Positions 10,245 through 19,314 of a stretch of DNA of 64,000 nucleotides are shown here, piece by piece. Position numbers and translations under genes: made by a program. The first letter of the stretch is position 1; the number at the start of each line of letters is the position of its first letter. The stretch spans positions 89,613-153,612 of the forward strand of contig PBUB01000019.1 in NCBI GenBank assembly GCA_002729885.1, read 5' to 3'. The notes beneath the pieces were generated by a model. The model did not search any database, had not been told where the DNA came from, and saw only the letters and a list, made by a program, of their open reading frames with translations. Origin of the DNA: Spirochaetaceae bacterium (GTDB lineage Bacteria; Spirochaetota; Leptospiria; Leptospirales; Leptonemataceae).

Positions 10245-10537
10245 TCGTTTCTCCTTCGTTTTGATCTATAGACTTTGACCGCCAGCCGACAACCTGGCAA
10301 GGGGAATTTATCCGTACAGTGCGAAATTGCTGTACTACCTGAATGGCGAACCTGACGAGACTCTTATTGATACTTTCATAGAGTTCGACCAGTAAATCCT
10401 CGTCCCGATTCGCGTACAGGTCTATACCCAAAAACATACCTGGTAATACAGCTGGTAACGTTCAGAAAAGAGCATTAGCCGCCAGAAGGCGAAACATCTG
10501 AAGTAGCTTCCCGTGCATCAGTTCTGGAATATTCCCT

Positions 10538-11665
10538 TTAGGCCCATTCAATGGTATTTAAAAATTCCGGAAAGGGCATGGGAGTCATTGCTTCAGCGGT
10601 GGCCCGGTCCTGTCTTACGTAAGCCTTGCTATTGTGTTGCTTTTCGGCCCGGGAAATCATATCTGAATCCGGCCTTGCTCCTGGATGCATTATCTCATGG
10701 ACCTCTCGAATAAAGTCAATGGCCTGATCCGAATACCAGAGTAGACCGTTCTCCTGTTGATTCAAAAATGTAGGATGGATGAATATATCGTTCCAGGAAA
10801 GATCGAAGTACTCTTGAAAGATTTCTTCGCGAACCTGCAGCATTCCAGGTTCACATTCCTGAGTTCTCTGAATATTCTTCATTGTCTGCGCTCTGGAATT
10901 TACGCCTCCCATTCCGCACCATCGCTCATCGTGGGGCGCAAAACTGCAGAACGAATCCACCCAGTCCTGGACCATGTCCAGCATGCGATCCCAGCGATCC
11001 TCTATAGCCTTCCATAGGATTTGCCGCGGCTCATACTCCCACTCCAGTTTTTGCCGGGTAATCTCCCATTCCACAGGATCTGGATAACCAAAGGCTGATC
11101 GATTTACCAGATCCTGATAGGCTTCCAATTGCCTTTCATAGAGTTCTCGATCCACGGGCCTGAAGGAAATTCTAGCGCAATAGATATCATATTGAATGGT
11201 GGGACCCACCCGAGGACTATCAAGCCCAAGAAAGAGCCCCTTTTCCTCGCATTCCTTTAAGAAAAGTGGATAACTCAGTCCGGACTTTCCTTTATCCACT
11301 ACTTCCTGCAAAACAGGAACCAGGTGGGCCGCGGATGGTTTGCTCTTGAGATCGTTCAATGCATCTTCATAGGACTTGAGGGTATTGGCCATCAATTGAT
11401 CATCGCTGGAATCTCCATCCACGCTGGAATTGGAAGCCAGCGCTCTGCCGTAGGCCGTCGAGAAATCAGTAAACAGGCCATCCACGCTTAGCTTCGTGGA
11501 ATAGGCCCCCAGATCATCCATTTCCAGAGCCAGGCGCTCCATGGTTTCCAGAGCGGAAAAGCACTCTCTGGCATCGTCCGAATCATTCCCGGCTTCCTTA
11601 AGTTCGCGAGCCATTCCACGAAAGGTCCCCAGAATCGTATCTACCATACCTGGATCCACGGCCAT
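10538..11665 (-). CDS. Unrecognised 375-residue protein with an HExxH motif, second gene of a coupled pair
   Basis: I set the start at the ATG whose first base is also the last base of the stop of the upstream gene (TGATG). The frame is open further upstream, but that part lies within the upstream gene. The product is soluble and acidic, with several Trp- and Tyr-rich stretches. Near the C-terminus it has HEIMH in the context FIREVHEIMHPGARP, which has the form of a zinc-protease HExxH motif. A possible downstream ligand cannot be named with confidence. No signal peptide or membrane segment is present. I do not recognise the family. The one-base overlap implies translation coupling and probably a joint function with its partner. 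Confidence 0.7.
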   Translation of the reverse strand: MAVDPGMVDTILGTFRGMARELKEAGNDSDDARECFSALETMERLALEMDDLGAYSTKLSVDGLFTDFSTAYGRALASNSSVDGDSSDDQLMANTLKSYEDALNDLKSKPSAAHLVPVLQEVVDKGKSGLSYPLFLKECEEKGLFLGLDSPRVGPTIQYDIYCARISFRPVDRELYERQLEAYQDLVNRSAFGYPDPVEWEITRQKLEWEYEPRQILWKAIEDRWDRMLDMVQDWVDSFCSFAPHDERWCGMGGVNSRAQTMKNIQRTQECEPGMLQVREEIFQEYFDLSWNDIFIHPTFLNQQENGLLWYSDQAIDFIREVHEIMHPGARPDSDMISRAEKQHNSKAYVRQDRATAEAMTPMPFPEFLNTIEWA

Positions 11666-12354
11666 CAGTCTATACCTCTGTATTCTTTGTGTTCTGGCAG
11701 CCGCCGCTTCACCACCGAATCCGGCAGCGGAATCCTTCGTCTGTGACGCTCTTCTTGAATTAGAGCATAATCGAAACTCCAGGATGGATCCCATTGCCGG
11801 GCATTGGGAACTACTCTTTCCTGCCAGTCTGCCCTGCCTTTTGCGATAGTATCTTTAATGTAGGCCGCCTGTTCATCCTTCCACCTGGATGGCACATCTG
11901 CCCGTCGGGCCACTTCCAGACTTTCCAGAACAGGGAAATCATCAAAGAAATAATCTGCGAAACCATCGACGCTGATTGCCACACTGTTCTTCTGCTGCAA
12001 TTTTGGAATCTCTGTGCTGATCTCTGCTTCACTCTGGAAAGAATCCACAACATCCAGAATTTCCTGACTTCCTTTTTCGCGAATGGGCTCCTTGATTTTC
12101 CTGTAATGATCTCGTCTGGCAGTTTCTCTATCCTTAACAAGTGCGATGGCATTCTTTATATTTAGCTTCTCACCAAAGAATTTTTTCTGATATTCTTCTT
12201 TGGTTTTCGCGTCTCTCATGAGTTCATATAGAGCTTTCTCCGTGGCATAGGACTTCCGATACATCGGGTTTCCCTCGTACCGTTTCATCCTGGCATAGTA
12301 ATATTCAGTGTATTCTTTCTGGCGTTGATCCACGCCCCAGAATGAATCGTCCAA
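11665..12354 (-). CDS. Unrecognised 229-residue protein, first gene of a coupled pair
   Basis: The product is highly charged and appears soluble. The first half is Lys/Glu-rich and probably helical (about 1-105), and the second half has Trp-containing segments (about 130-229). No known domain is recognised. The longest frame starts with TTG at 12354 and lacks a good ribosome binding site, so an internal ATG at about 12291 (MKRYEGNPMYRK) is a fair alternative. Its stop overlaps the ATG of the following 375-residue gene by one base. Upstream lies a stretch of 41-bp repeats that could carry the promoter. Confidence 0.6.
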   Translation of the reverse strand: MDDSFWGVDQRQKEYTEYYYARMKRYEGNPMYRKSYATEKALYELMRDAKTKEEYQKKFFGEKLNIKNAIALVKDRETARRDHYRKIKEPIREKGSQEILDVVDSFQSEAEISTEIPKLQQKNSVAISVDGFADYFFDDFPVLESLEVARRADVPSRWKDEQAAYIKDTIAKGRADWQERVVPNARQWDPSWSFDYALIQEERHRRRIPLPDSVVKRRLPEHKEYRGID

Positions 12355-12494
12355 CGTCGCATGTCCAGCGAATTAGGAGGAATTTACAGACTCTGATTGA
12401 AAACAGTTAGAGGGAGGCACCGGGATTACTGTAAAAAACGGCCAGAACTGGCAAAGAAGCGAATTCAGCGGCGGGGGTTCCGAATCTGGCTAAT

Positions 12495-12657
12495 TATTCA
12501 ACTGCTACGCACACACGGCTCCGCATTCCAGAGATATCCAGATATTTCGCACCGCAAGCTTCGTGCTACAGATAATATCCAGGCATTTCGCACCGTAACC
12601 TCCGCGTTATAGAGAATATCCAATGTTTCCCCTTTTCGCCATAATTGATGCGAGGAG
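12495..12657. repeat. Tandem repeat, 41-bp period (locus A, inverted orientation)
   Basis: Successive units begin with TATYCA at 12495, 12535, 12576 and 12617, giving spacings of 40, 41 and 41 bases. The two central units share TATCCAG, then ATTTCGCACCG, then a CTTCGTG/CTCCGCG step, and end in AGAKAA. The fourth unit has diverged. Read on the minus strand, the best unit contains ATAACGCGGAGGTTACGGTG, which lines up with the core of the repeats at 42.3 and 50.4 kb. The array fills most of the 370-base gene-free stretch between the coupled pair and the next lipoprotein. Confidence 0.6.
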
Positions 12658-12726
12658 ACTTCGATGAATATGGTACGGTAAAACCCGAGAGTATCGGGGA
12701 AGCCAGTATAGCCTGAATACCCACTC

Positions 12727-13275
12727 TTATTCCAGGACGATTTCGCTCCAGTCCTCATACCTGGTTTCCATATGCGATTCAATGAACTGACTTACTCGAT
12801 GCCTGTCCAGAAACGAAGGCTCCTGATCCCAGTTTTCCAGATCATTCAGAGTCTCTCTTTTCAGCTCATAGATTCCCAGAACCAGCGGATTAAAAATATC
12901 TTCAATATCAGCAAAGGTAAGAGTCACCTTGATCCTCTCGGGCTTCTGCTCAAGGCCCACTACAAACATGCATTCCAGGTAATGCGAAATCTCTTGCCGA
13001 CTGTTGCGCCTTGCTTCTTCCACCGACCGAGCCTCGGCCCCAAGTGATACGTACATATTGGAATCAATATTCCATCCCTTTCCATTCCAGATAACACTGG
13101 AATCTCTGTGGTTCACCAGATACCCATCCCCACAGATTTCGGCCAGCTTCAGAAAATAGGACTGACCCGTTTCCTGGGTGGTTGAAGAAAACTCCCTGGC
13201 CTTATCGATTCGAGGTTTGCAGAAGATCAGGAGCGAAAGCAAAGGAATGCAGAAAACCAGAGAGTAAATACGCAT
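12727..13275 (-). CDS. Unrecognised lipoprotein, 182 residues
   Basis: I start the gene at the ATG at 13275, where the product begins MRIYSLVFCIPLLSLLIFC. That gives a short signal peptide with a lipobox cysteine followed by a charged mature part. The longer open frame adds 11 residues that do not look like a signal peptide. The mature protein has a central stretch with YVSLGAEARSVEEARRNSRQ, a pattern seen in LPP20-type lipoproteins, where an ageing signal of alternating Ala and charged residues precedes a short domain. That similarity is weak. The gene is divergent from the enoyl-CoA hydratase-like gene. Confidence 0.65.
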   Translation of the reverse strand: MRIYSLVFCIPLLSLLIFCKPRIDKAREFSSTTQETGQSYFLKLAEICGDGYLVNHRDSSVIWNGKGWNIDSNMYVSLGAEARSVEEARRNSRQEISHYLECMFVVGLEQKPERIKVTLTFADIEDIFNPLVLGIYELKRETLNDLENWDQEPSFLDRHRVSQFIESHMETRYEDWSEIVLE

Positions 13276-13375
13276 GGAACTATTCAGCCTTCCTGGAAGG
13301 GCTGTCAACGATTATAGGCCATGGCCTCAAACCAGGTTGGACTTGACAGAGCCCGTGGTTTTCCCAGCCTGCAGC

Positions 13376-14149
13376 ATGGCCCGCATTGCACAGAGCACCA
13401 ACAAAGAGATTCTGGAAATTACCTTTCAGATGAATGAAAAGAACACAGTAGACGCTGAATTTGGAAAGGAATTCTCCGAGATACTGACCGAAGCCGCCGA
13501 ATCTAACTTCAGAGGTTTAATCATTCGGGGAGGCAATGGGTTCTTTTCTAACGGTTTCGAGCCCAACAGCTTCGTGGGAACGTCCAGAGAAGAGATCGAG
13601 GCTGTGATAGGCCCAGCCTTTCGCATCTGTGGTCAGGTAATGAACCTTCCGTTTCCAGTGGCCATGGTCCTGAACGGTCATGCCATGGGCTATGGTGCCA
13701 TACTGAGTCTGTACGGCGATTTTCGGTATATGCAGAGCAAGCAGGCCAGGTTCGGTTTTCCCGAAATCAATATTGGTCTACCCATCCCCTCAGCACCGGC
13801 ACTGATGCTCCAGGATATCGCAGGACGTACCCTTACCAGAGATATGATTCTGGGAAAGGCTCTCAAGGCAGATCAGGCTCTGGAAGCAGGAATTGTAGAT
13901 GCAGTATTCGATGATGAAGATTCCATGATGGATCGTGCAAGAAAAGACATTTCAGCCCTTTCAAAATTCGCACGCTCCACCGTTCGTATGAACCGGGAAA
14001 TGATGTACGCACGATACAAAGACACAATCCCCGCGGCCATTGAGCACGATATCAAGCTGGCTTCGGTAGCGATTATGGCTCCGGCAGGACAGGAAGGTCT
14101 GGGTGCCTTGAAAGAAGGAAGAAGGCCGGATTTCTCCAGCGTAGATTAA
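13376..14149 (+). CDS. Enoyl-CoA hydratase/isomerase family protein
   Basis: From the ATG at 13376 the product is 257 residues, the normal length for a crotonase. The frame is open upstream, but the extra 34 residues are not crotonase-like. Crotonase features are the oxyanion-hole region around LIIRGGNGFFSNGFEPNSF, the central VLNGHAMGYGAILSLYGDFR with its Gly-rich helix start, and FGFPEINIGLPIPS. The usual hydratase glutamates are not clearly both present: the central segment reads GAILSLYGDF. The reaction may therefore be isomerase-like rather than hydration. The gene stands alone between divergent and convergent neighbours. Confidence 0.82.
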   Translation: MARIAQSTNKEILEITFQMNEKNTVDAEFGKEFSEILTEAAESNFRGLIIRGGNGFFSNGFEPNSFVGTSREEIEAVIGPAFRICGQVMNLPFPVAMVLNGHAMGYGAILSLYGDFRYMQSKQARFGFPEINIGLPIPSAPALMLQDIAGRTLTRDMILGKALKADQALEAGIVDAVFDDEDSMMDRARKDISALSKFARSTVRMNREMMYARYKDTIPAAIEHDIKLASVAIMAPAGQEGLGALKEGRRPDFSSVD

Positions 14150-14161
14150 GCAGCATTGATT

Positions 14162-14181
14162 GGGCAGCGTGGACACTGCCC
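14162..14181. terminator. Hairpin between two convergent genes
   Basis: The sequence GGGCAGCGTGGACACTGCCC folds into a stem with one bulged base around a two-base loop. It lies 13 bases after the hydratase-like stop and about 20 bases before the stop of the convergent sensor gene, so it could terminate transcripts from both sides. Confidence 0.4.
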
Positions 14182-14203
14182 TGCCCGGGGAGGCATATTA
14201 ACC

Positions 14204-17200
14204 TCAGGAGTCTTCCACTTCGATGGCGATCAAAGCAATATCGTCATCTAATTCCCCTGGCCCTCCTGAATGATCTACTAGATGATTCATAAGGGTTTCC
14301 AGCCATTTCTCCAGGTCCATAGTATGCGAGGATTTTACAGAGTCTATTAGTCGCTCCATGCCGTATTGTTCGCCTTCCGCGGATGAAGTCTCAAACGCAC
14401 CGTCTGTATAGAGCAGAATTCGATCCCCCGGTTCCAGGGAAATGGGCTTTTCCGGGTCAAATGCGGAATCCTGAAATAGTCCCATGGGGCGACCGTAGGG
14501 CCTGTATTCTAAAACCTCACCTGTGGATCGCTTCCAGTGAAGCAATGGCGGATGACCTGCATTGGCTACGTGCAGTATTCGTTGCTTCAGATCAATCTGT
14601 AGAGCACAGGCAGTTACAAACTCGCTTCCGACATTTCCATACAGCATTTCATTCAGTCCCTGCAACAAGGTCTCCGGCCTGGAATTTTCCTTTCCGTTGA
14701 ATACATAGGCCATTTTAAGAACAGAAACGATCAAGGCAGCCGGCACTCCATGGCCGGATACATCCGCAATGATCAAAGACAGGCCATTATCGTCCGCGCG
14801 AAAATCATAAAAGTCCCCACCAACGTTTACCATGGAGCGATACAGATGTGCGATTCGCAGCCCCGAAGGTGACGGAATAGTTGCAGGAATTAAAGATTGC
14901 TGAATCATCCGCGCCATGGACAGCTCATGTTGTATTACTGCCATGTCGGCCTGGGTTCGGGCAGCCTGCTTCAGCGCTAGAATATTCTGCACCCGTGCAC
15001 GCAGCTCCTCGGGTTCAAATGGCTTGGCCAGGTAATCGTTTGCGCCACTGGCAAGGCCTTCCACCACATCCTGAGTTCTGCTTCTGGCAGTTAGTAGAAC
15101 AATAGGCAGCTCGGCCGCAGAGTGGGATTGTCGAAGAATCCGGCAGACTTCATAACCGGTAAGCCCCGGCATCATCACATCCAGCAGCACGAGATCCACC
15201 GGCCCGGATTCCTGGAGGGCTGCCAGAGCCTCGGTGCCGCTGGTGGCTTCCAGAATTTCATGACTCTCCACGGAAAGAAAGTTACGAAGCACCTGGAGAT
15301 TCACCGGATCGTCATCCACTACCAGAGTGCGAAACTTCATGTCCGGCTGTGCCTCGCTGTTTGGACCGGGCACTGACCTGGCCGAGGCCAATGCTTCGAG
15401 ACTCTGATCTGAATTCTGGGCCAGTATTGATCCAGAGCCATGAGGCCGACCAGGCAATTCAGAGAATATCCCTGTTTCATCGCCACCCGTGGCCACCTCT
15501 GACGGGGCCTGCCTGTTCTGTAAATCTTCCGAATCCTGTCCGCTAAAAACGGGCAGAGTAAAACTAAATTCCGATCCCCGGGTCGGAGCCGAATCCACCT
15601 GGATTTCACCACCATGCAGCCCTACAAGCTGGCGTGTTATAGAAAGTCCCAGGCCTGTTCCGCTGTATTTTCGCGTAATGGATCCATCCGCCTGAGTGAA
15701 CGAGTTGAATATCGCATCCTGTCTGTTTTCGGGAATCCCTATTCCCGTATCGCGCACTGCTATTCGTACAAAGTCACCGTCGGTCTTTGCAAGCACTTCA
15801 ATCGAGCCCTTGCTCGTAAACTTGATGGAATTTCCCAGGAGGTTAACCAGGATTTGATTCAGCCTTTCTGGATCCGCATATACCGGAGGCACATCCGAGC
15901 GATGGTGGATCAAATCCACGGGCTTATCGCGCAATAGAGGGCGGACCAGCGAAAGCGCAACATCCACGGAGTCCGCTACTTCCAATTTTCTGGGCTGTAT
16001 CTCCAGATCGCCATGATTCGCTCTGGAAAAGTCCAGTATATCGTTTACCAGGGTCGTAAGCCTTCTTCCGCTGGCGGCCACCAATCGAAGATTCTCCCTG
16101 GTTTGCTCCGAAATCTTGCCGGTTGCCCCCTGCAGTACGGACTCCGTAATACCAATAATGCCATGCAACGGAGTTCGCAACTCATGGGAGGTGTTTGCCA
16201 GAAAATCATCCTTCAACTGATCCAGCTTTTGCAGGTCCTGATTCTTCTGCTTCAATTCGTGCGAGAGGTCCTCAACTTTCTGAAAGGAACGAGCGTAGCG
16301 CAACGAGAGCAGTGCCGATTGCAGTAATACGAAGATAAGAAGACTGGCTGTTCCAAACTGGATCGTATTTATATCCCCTCGAGCCGAAAGTACATCGTTC
16401 ACAGCTCCCAGAAATAAGGGCAAACCACCCAGAAGCATGGCAACACTGTCTCGCTTGCCTGCAATTACAGCCCTGATTAGGATAAAAAAAGCGAATACAC
16501 CGGAAAGCAGCAAATGGATCTGATAGGCTCCTACCAGGTTGCTGAGTTTCATTGAGTCTACAAAGAATGGAAGCAAAAGTAGAACGATCCCGGTACCGCA
16601 TATCACAACCAGCCCGGGACGAAAGATACGGTCTGGAAACAGGCTTCGCAGATAAAACAGAAAAAAGATTACGGAGAGAGGTAGACTGTAGTATTCCAGA
16701 CTCAGATAGAAATACCAGCCCGGACCCGGAAATTCGTTGAAGAGAAACTCCTGTCCAGTGGTAAGAGGGCGAATTGCGATAGAAAGACAATGAAATCCAA
16801 AGAATGCAGGAGCATGGGTCTGCCTTCGCACTGCAAATAAAAAGATGTGATACATTCCTATGATCGAAAATGCGCCGGCCAGGAATAGATCCCAGGCCTG
16901 AGAGGAGCGCTCTTTTCGAATCTGTTGGCCCACCGGTCCCAGCCGGATGGGCTTGCGAATTCCACCGTCCCGGTAATCGAAATTCGAAACCAGAATCACA
17001 ATCTCCAGTGTATTCGCATGTTCAGGAAGAAATACCAGCGCGGATCGGGGCCCGGGCTTCGTCTCTCCTTCCACCAGACCAGGCGTTCCACTCTTCCATA
17101 GCAACTCACCGTTGCTGTATAACTCCCAGGCAGAGTAAATTCCTTCAATTCGCATGGCCAGAGGTCCACTGGCCTCTGGAAGTAAAATTCTCAGAGAAAA

Positions 17201-17470
17201 AGTTCCAGAACCCGCCGGGCCTCTGGAACCGGGATACTCATTCCAGGAGCCGGGAACCGCCACGGGCACCCAATCCTGCCCGGAAGGCTGAGAAGTCAGC
17301 TTGCCTGGATAAAACTTCCATTCACCGCCAAGAGAAATGGTTTGATTCGAATCCCTACCGCGTAGATCCAGAACCCCGGAGGATGCAACAACGTCAGACA
17401 CTTCAGGGTCTCGACATCCGGAAGCCAGGATCAGCAAGATAAAGACCGGTGTCCAGGCCCTGGAATGCAT
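14204..17470 (-). CDS. Hybrid receptor: DISM sensor, histidine kinase, receiver and SpoIIE phosphatase
   Basis: The 1,088-residue protein begins with a lipobox-type signal (ILLILASGC, Cys19). A periplasmic domain with a beta-galactosidase-like jelly roll follows (about 45-180; LGGEWKFYP, VPGSWNEYP), then seven membrane segments (about 193-392), the 7TMR-DISM layout. A coiled coil leads to a HisKA domain with His429 (SHELRTPLHG) and a HATPase domain (about 530-640) with N-, G1- and G2-box features (DTGIGI, GTGLGLSI). A receiver domain has phosphoacceptor Asp764 (LLDVMMPG). The C-terminal PP2C/SpoIIE phosphatase carries GGDFYDF (884-890) and ADVSGHG (902-908). It probably autophosphorylates on a signal and controls the phosphatase through its own receiver. 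A partner anti-sigma antagonist is expected but not seen nearby. Confidence 0.92.
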   Translation of the reverse strand: MHSRAWTPVFILLILASGCRDPEVSDVVASSGVLDLRGRDSNQTISLGGEWKFYPGKLTSQPSGQDWVPVAVPGSWNEYPGSRGPAGSGTFSLRILLPEASGPLAMRIEGIYSAWELYSNGELLWKSGTPGLVEGETKPGPRSALVFLPEHANTLEIVILVSNFDYRDGGIRKPIRLGPVGQQIRKERSSQAWDLFLAGAFSIIGMYHIFLFAVRRQTHAPAFFGFHCLSIAIRPLTTGQEFLFNEFPGPGWYFYLSLEYYSLPLSVIFFLFYLRSLFPDRIFRPGLVVICGTGIVLLLLPFFVDSMKLSNLVGAYQIHLLLSGVFAFFILIRAVIAGKRDSVAMLLGGLPLFLGAVNDVLSARGDINTIQFGTASLLIFVLLQSALLSLRYARSFQKVEDLSHELKQKNQDLQKLDQLKDDFLANTSHELRTPLHGIIGITESVLQGATGKISEQTRENLRLVAASGRRLTTLVNDILDFSRANHGDLEIQPRKLEVADSVDVALSLVRPLLRDKPVDLIHHRSDVPPVYADPERLNQILVNLLGNSIKFTSKGSIEVLAKTDGDFVRIAVRDTGIGIPENRQDAIFNSFTQADGSITRKYSGTGLGLSITRQLVGLHGGEIQVDSAPTRGSEFSFTLPVFSGQDSEDLQNRQAPSEVATGGDETGIFSELPGRPHGSGSILAQNSDQSLEALASARSVPGPNSEAQPDMKFRTLVVDDDPVNLQVLRNFLSVESHEILEATSGTEALAALQESGPVDLVLLDVMMPGLTGYEVCRILRQSHSAAELPIVLLTARSRTQDVVEGLASGANDYLAKPFEPEELRARVQNILALKQAARTQADMAVIQHELSMARMIQQSLIPATIPSPSGLRIAHLYRSMVNVGGDFYDFRADDNGLSLIIADVSGHGVPAALIVSVLKMAYVFNGKENSRPETLLQGLNEMLYGNVGSEFVTACALQIDLKQRILHVANAGHPPLLHWKRSTGEVLEYRPYGRPMGLFQDSAFDPEKPISLEPGDRILLYTDGAFETSSAEGEQYGMERLIDSVKSSHTMDLEKWLETLMNHLVDHSGGPGELDDDIALIAIEVEDS

Positions 17471-17596
17471 TCCTTAACAATTCCTGGCAGGATTGCATTG
17501 CAAGCCAATACTGGAAACCACAGGCATTCAATGGGAGCATCCAGACAACACACCAATACCCTTGACCGCCAAAAGCAGAGGCTGCATTTGAGAACA

Positions 17597-18529
17597 GTGA
17601 CCAACTCGGGTAAACGGTTCTGGCTCTTTCTGGCCATTTCGCTTGTTTCGCTGAGCGCCGTCTATTCCTGGCCGGTGCTTCGAAGTAGTGAGGATGAAAA
17701 TCAGATACTGCGATTTCGCTTCCAGGACGGGCAGACTTCAATACAGGTCTATGGAATGATTTATGCGCCCACTCTGGGCTTTCCTGGCGGTGCAGGAATG
17801 CTGGTTTCTATCGTTCACCAGGGGAAGCATACCACGGGCGGCTATCACTATACCTGGGACGACGTAGAGGTTTCGGACTCCCAATTGAAAATGGGGCCAC
17901 AATCCATTGAAATGTCAAAGAATCGGTTCCGAATTCGCTTTCACTCCCGCGATCTGACTCTGGATGTTCACGCCCCCCGAAACAGCGAAACAGCGGGCCG
18001 GAATATCTTAATCCTTCGAGATGGAGATTCGATTCTTGCAGTGGACGGAACAGAATCTCTATCCGAATCCAGAATCGCTATGAACATCTACGGCCAGAGA
18101 AGTGATTTGCAGGGCCGCATGCTGGTGGATCACTGGAAGCTGCCCCGAAATCTTCCGGACGATCTGGGAAGTATTCAAGTAACAACATCTCTTGAGGGCA
18201 AACCGATCTTTCTTGCCCAACCCAGGTTCGGTAGCAGCACCGAAACCTATATACAGGCCATGGACCTGAGTCGTCCGGTGCACTTCCGGGATAAGGATAC
18301 CGGACTGGCTGCAGGATGGCCTTACAGCTCAGGATGCAAACTCAGCCTCAAACTTGGTTCTCCGATTCACATCCTGGACAGAAAGTCCATTCCTTCCACC
18401 AGCCGCCTTATGGGTCTTTATCTGGGAAAGAGTCCGCAGATCATCTCCTACGAAAGCACTCTGATAGATGCCTGCGGATCATCCCGAGCTGTTCTGGCTT
18501 CCGAAACTACCGTTCTAACCCTTCACTGA
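17597..18529 (+). CDS. Unrecognised exported protein
   Basis: The open frame begins at an ATG at 17465 that overlaps the divergent sensor start. The first hydrophobic segment (FWLFLAISLVSLSAVYS) lies far inside the frame. I therefore prefer the GTG at 17597, which gives about 310 residues with an ordinary signal peptide; the ATG at 17531 is another option. The mature part is beta-rich, with motifs YHYTWDDVEV, FRIRFHSRDLTLDVHAP and PHILDRKSIPSTSR-like elements. The first two recall lipocalin-like or CrtC-like barrels, but I cannot assign a family. It is divergent from the hybrid sensor, so both promoters lie in the region around 17.47 kb. Confidence 0.55.
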   Translation: MTNSGKRFWLFLAISLVSLSAVYSWPVLRSSEDENQILRFRFQDGQTSIQVYGMIYAPTLGFPGGAGMLVSIVHQGKHTTGGYHYTWDDVEVSDSQLKMGPQSIEMSKNRFRIRFHSRDLTLDVHAPRNSETAGRNILILRDGDSILAVDGTESLSESRIAMNIYGQRSDLQGRMLVDHWKLPRNLPDDLGSIQVTTSLEGKPIFLAQPRFGSSTETYIQAMDLSRPVHFRDKDTGLAAGWPYSSGCKLSLKLGSPIHILDRKSIPSTSRLMGLYLGKSPQIISYESTLIDACGSSRAVLASETTVLTLH

Positions 18530-18626
18530 TTTCTCATGCAGAAACAGAAATTTGAAAAATCCAGTTTCAGATTCTTGTGCGATCTTCAGTATATATCTGC
18601 GAAAAAGTTGATACGAGAGTGCAGTG

Positions 18627-19058
18627 TTATGCTTCTGCTTTGCTTCGTTTTCCAGTAGCTTTGCTTTGAGTGGGTGCATTCTTGATGACGAAGCGCTTCC
18701 CTTCCAGAAGCTGCAACAGATCAAAGCTGCTGATAACCCCTGCCAGCTTTTTGTTATCGATCACAATCAGATGATGGATCTTATGTTTGCGCATCATTCG
18801 AGCTGCCAGCTCCACATCCCCATACCTGGGTATGGTGTAGATCTTTTCTGTCATAATCTGACCCACAGAACGTGTATCCGAGACTTTCTTGATTAGATCT
18901 GCAGAAGAAACAACGCCCAGCACTGCGCGGTCAGGTCCTACCACAGGAACAATATTGATTTTATTCTTCTCCAGAAGCTCCCGAACATGTCCTGCAGTCT
19001 GATGCGGAGTTACGGTAATCACCCTGGATTTCATGATTTCATCAATCTTTAGACTCAT
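18627..19058 (-). CDS. Two-CBS-domain protein
   Basis: The product from the ATG at 19058 (MSLKIDEIMKSRVITVTPHQ) is 143 residues and consists of a CBS pair. The first CBS domain starts at DEIMKSRVITVTP and includes NIVPVVGPDRAVLGVVSSADLI. The second starts at IMTEKIYTIPR and includes HHLIVIDNKKLAGVISSFDLL. CBS pairs usually bind adenosine nucleotides and regulate partner proteins. Here the domain pair stands alone, with a basic tail (ATGKRSKAEA). The frame is open a further 12 codons upstream, but the domain begins at once after the chosen ATG. No partner is evident. Confidence 0.85.
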   Translation of the reverse strand: MSLKIDEIMKSRVITVTPHQTAGHVRELLEKNKINIVPVVGPDRAVLGVVSSADLIKKVSDTRSVGQIMTEKIYTIPRYGDVELAARMMRKHKIHHLIVIDNKKLAGVISSFDLLQLLEGKRFVIKNAPTQSKATGKRSKAEA

Positions 19059-19314
19059 GGAAAACCAGACGTAAAGCGATACTGGCCCGGTCAAGCCGTT
19101 AGTATCCAGTCCCCTTCACTTTTAGTGGGATGTTTCGCCTGGATGGCCCGGATTTATCGAGCGAGAGACTTCCCCCGGGCACTTCAATTCAACACATCTT
19201 GTTCCAGCCACGCGCCAGAAAAACAGAGTTCCTGCATATACGTGCTCCCGCCGGCCCAGAGAATACTGAATCCCGCGAATTTCAGAATTGGCCCGGATAG
19301 ACGAGACTGTTGAA

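Noticed and set aside
10150..10437. Minus-strand gene of 95 residues upstream of the lipoprotein
   Set aside because: The first half looks protein-like, but it reads through the ribosome binding site and start of the lipoprotein gene. At best it is a remnant.
10538..12354. A single gene split by a frameshift
   Set aside because: The one-base stop/start overlap is a normal translation-coupling arrangement, and the second gene opens with its own ATG at that point.
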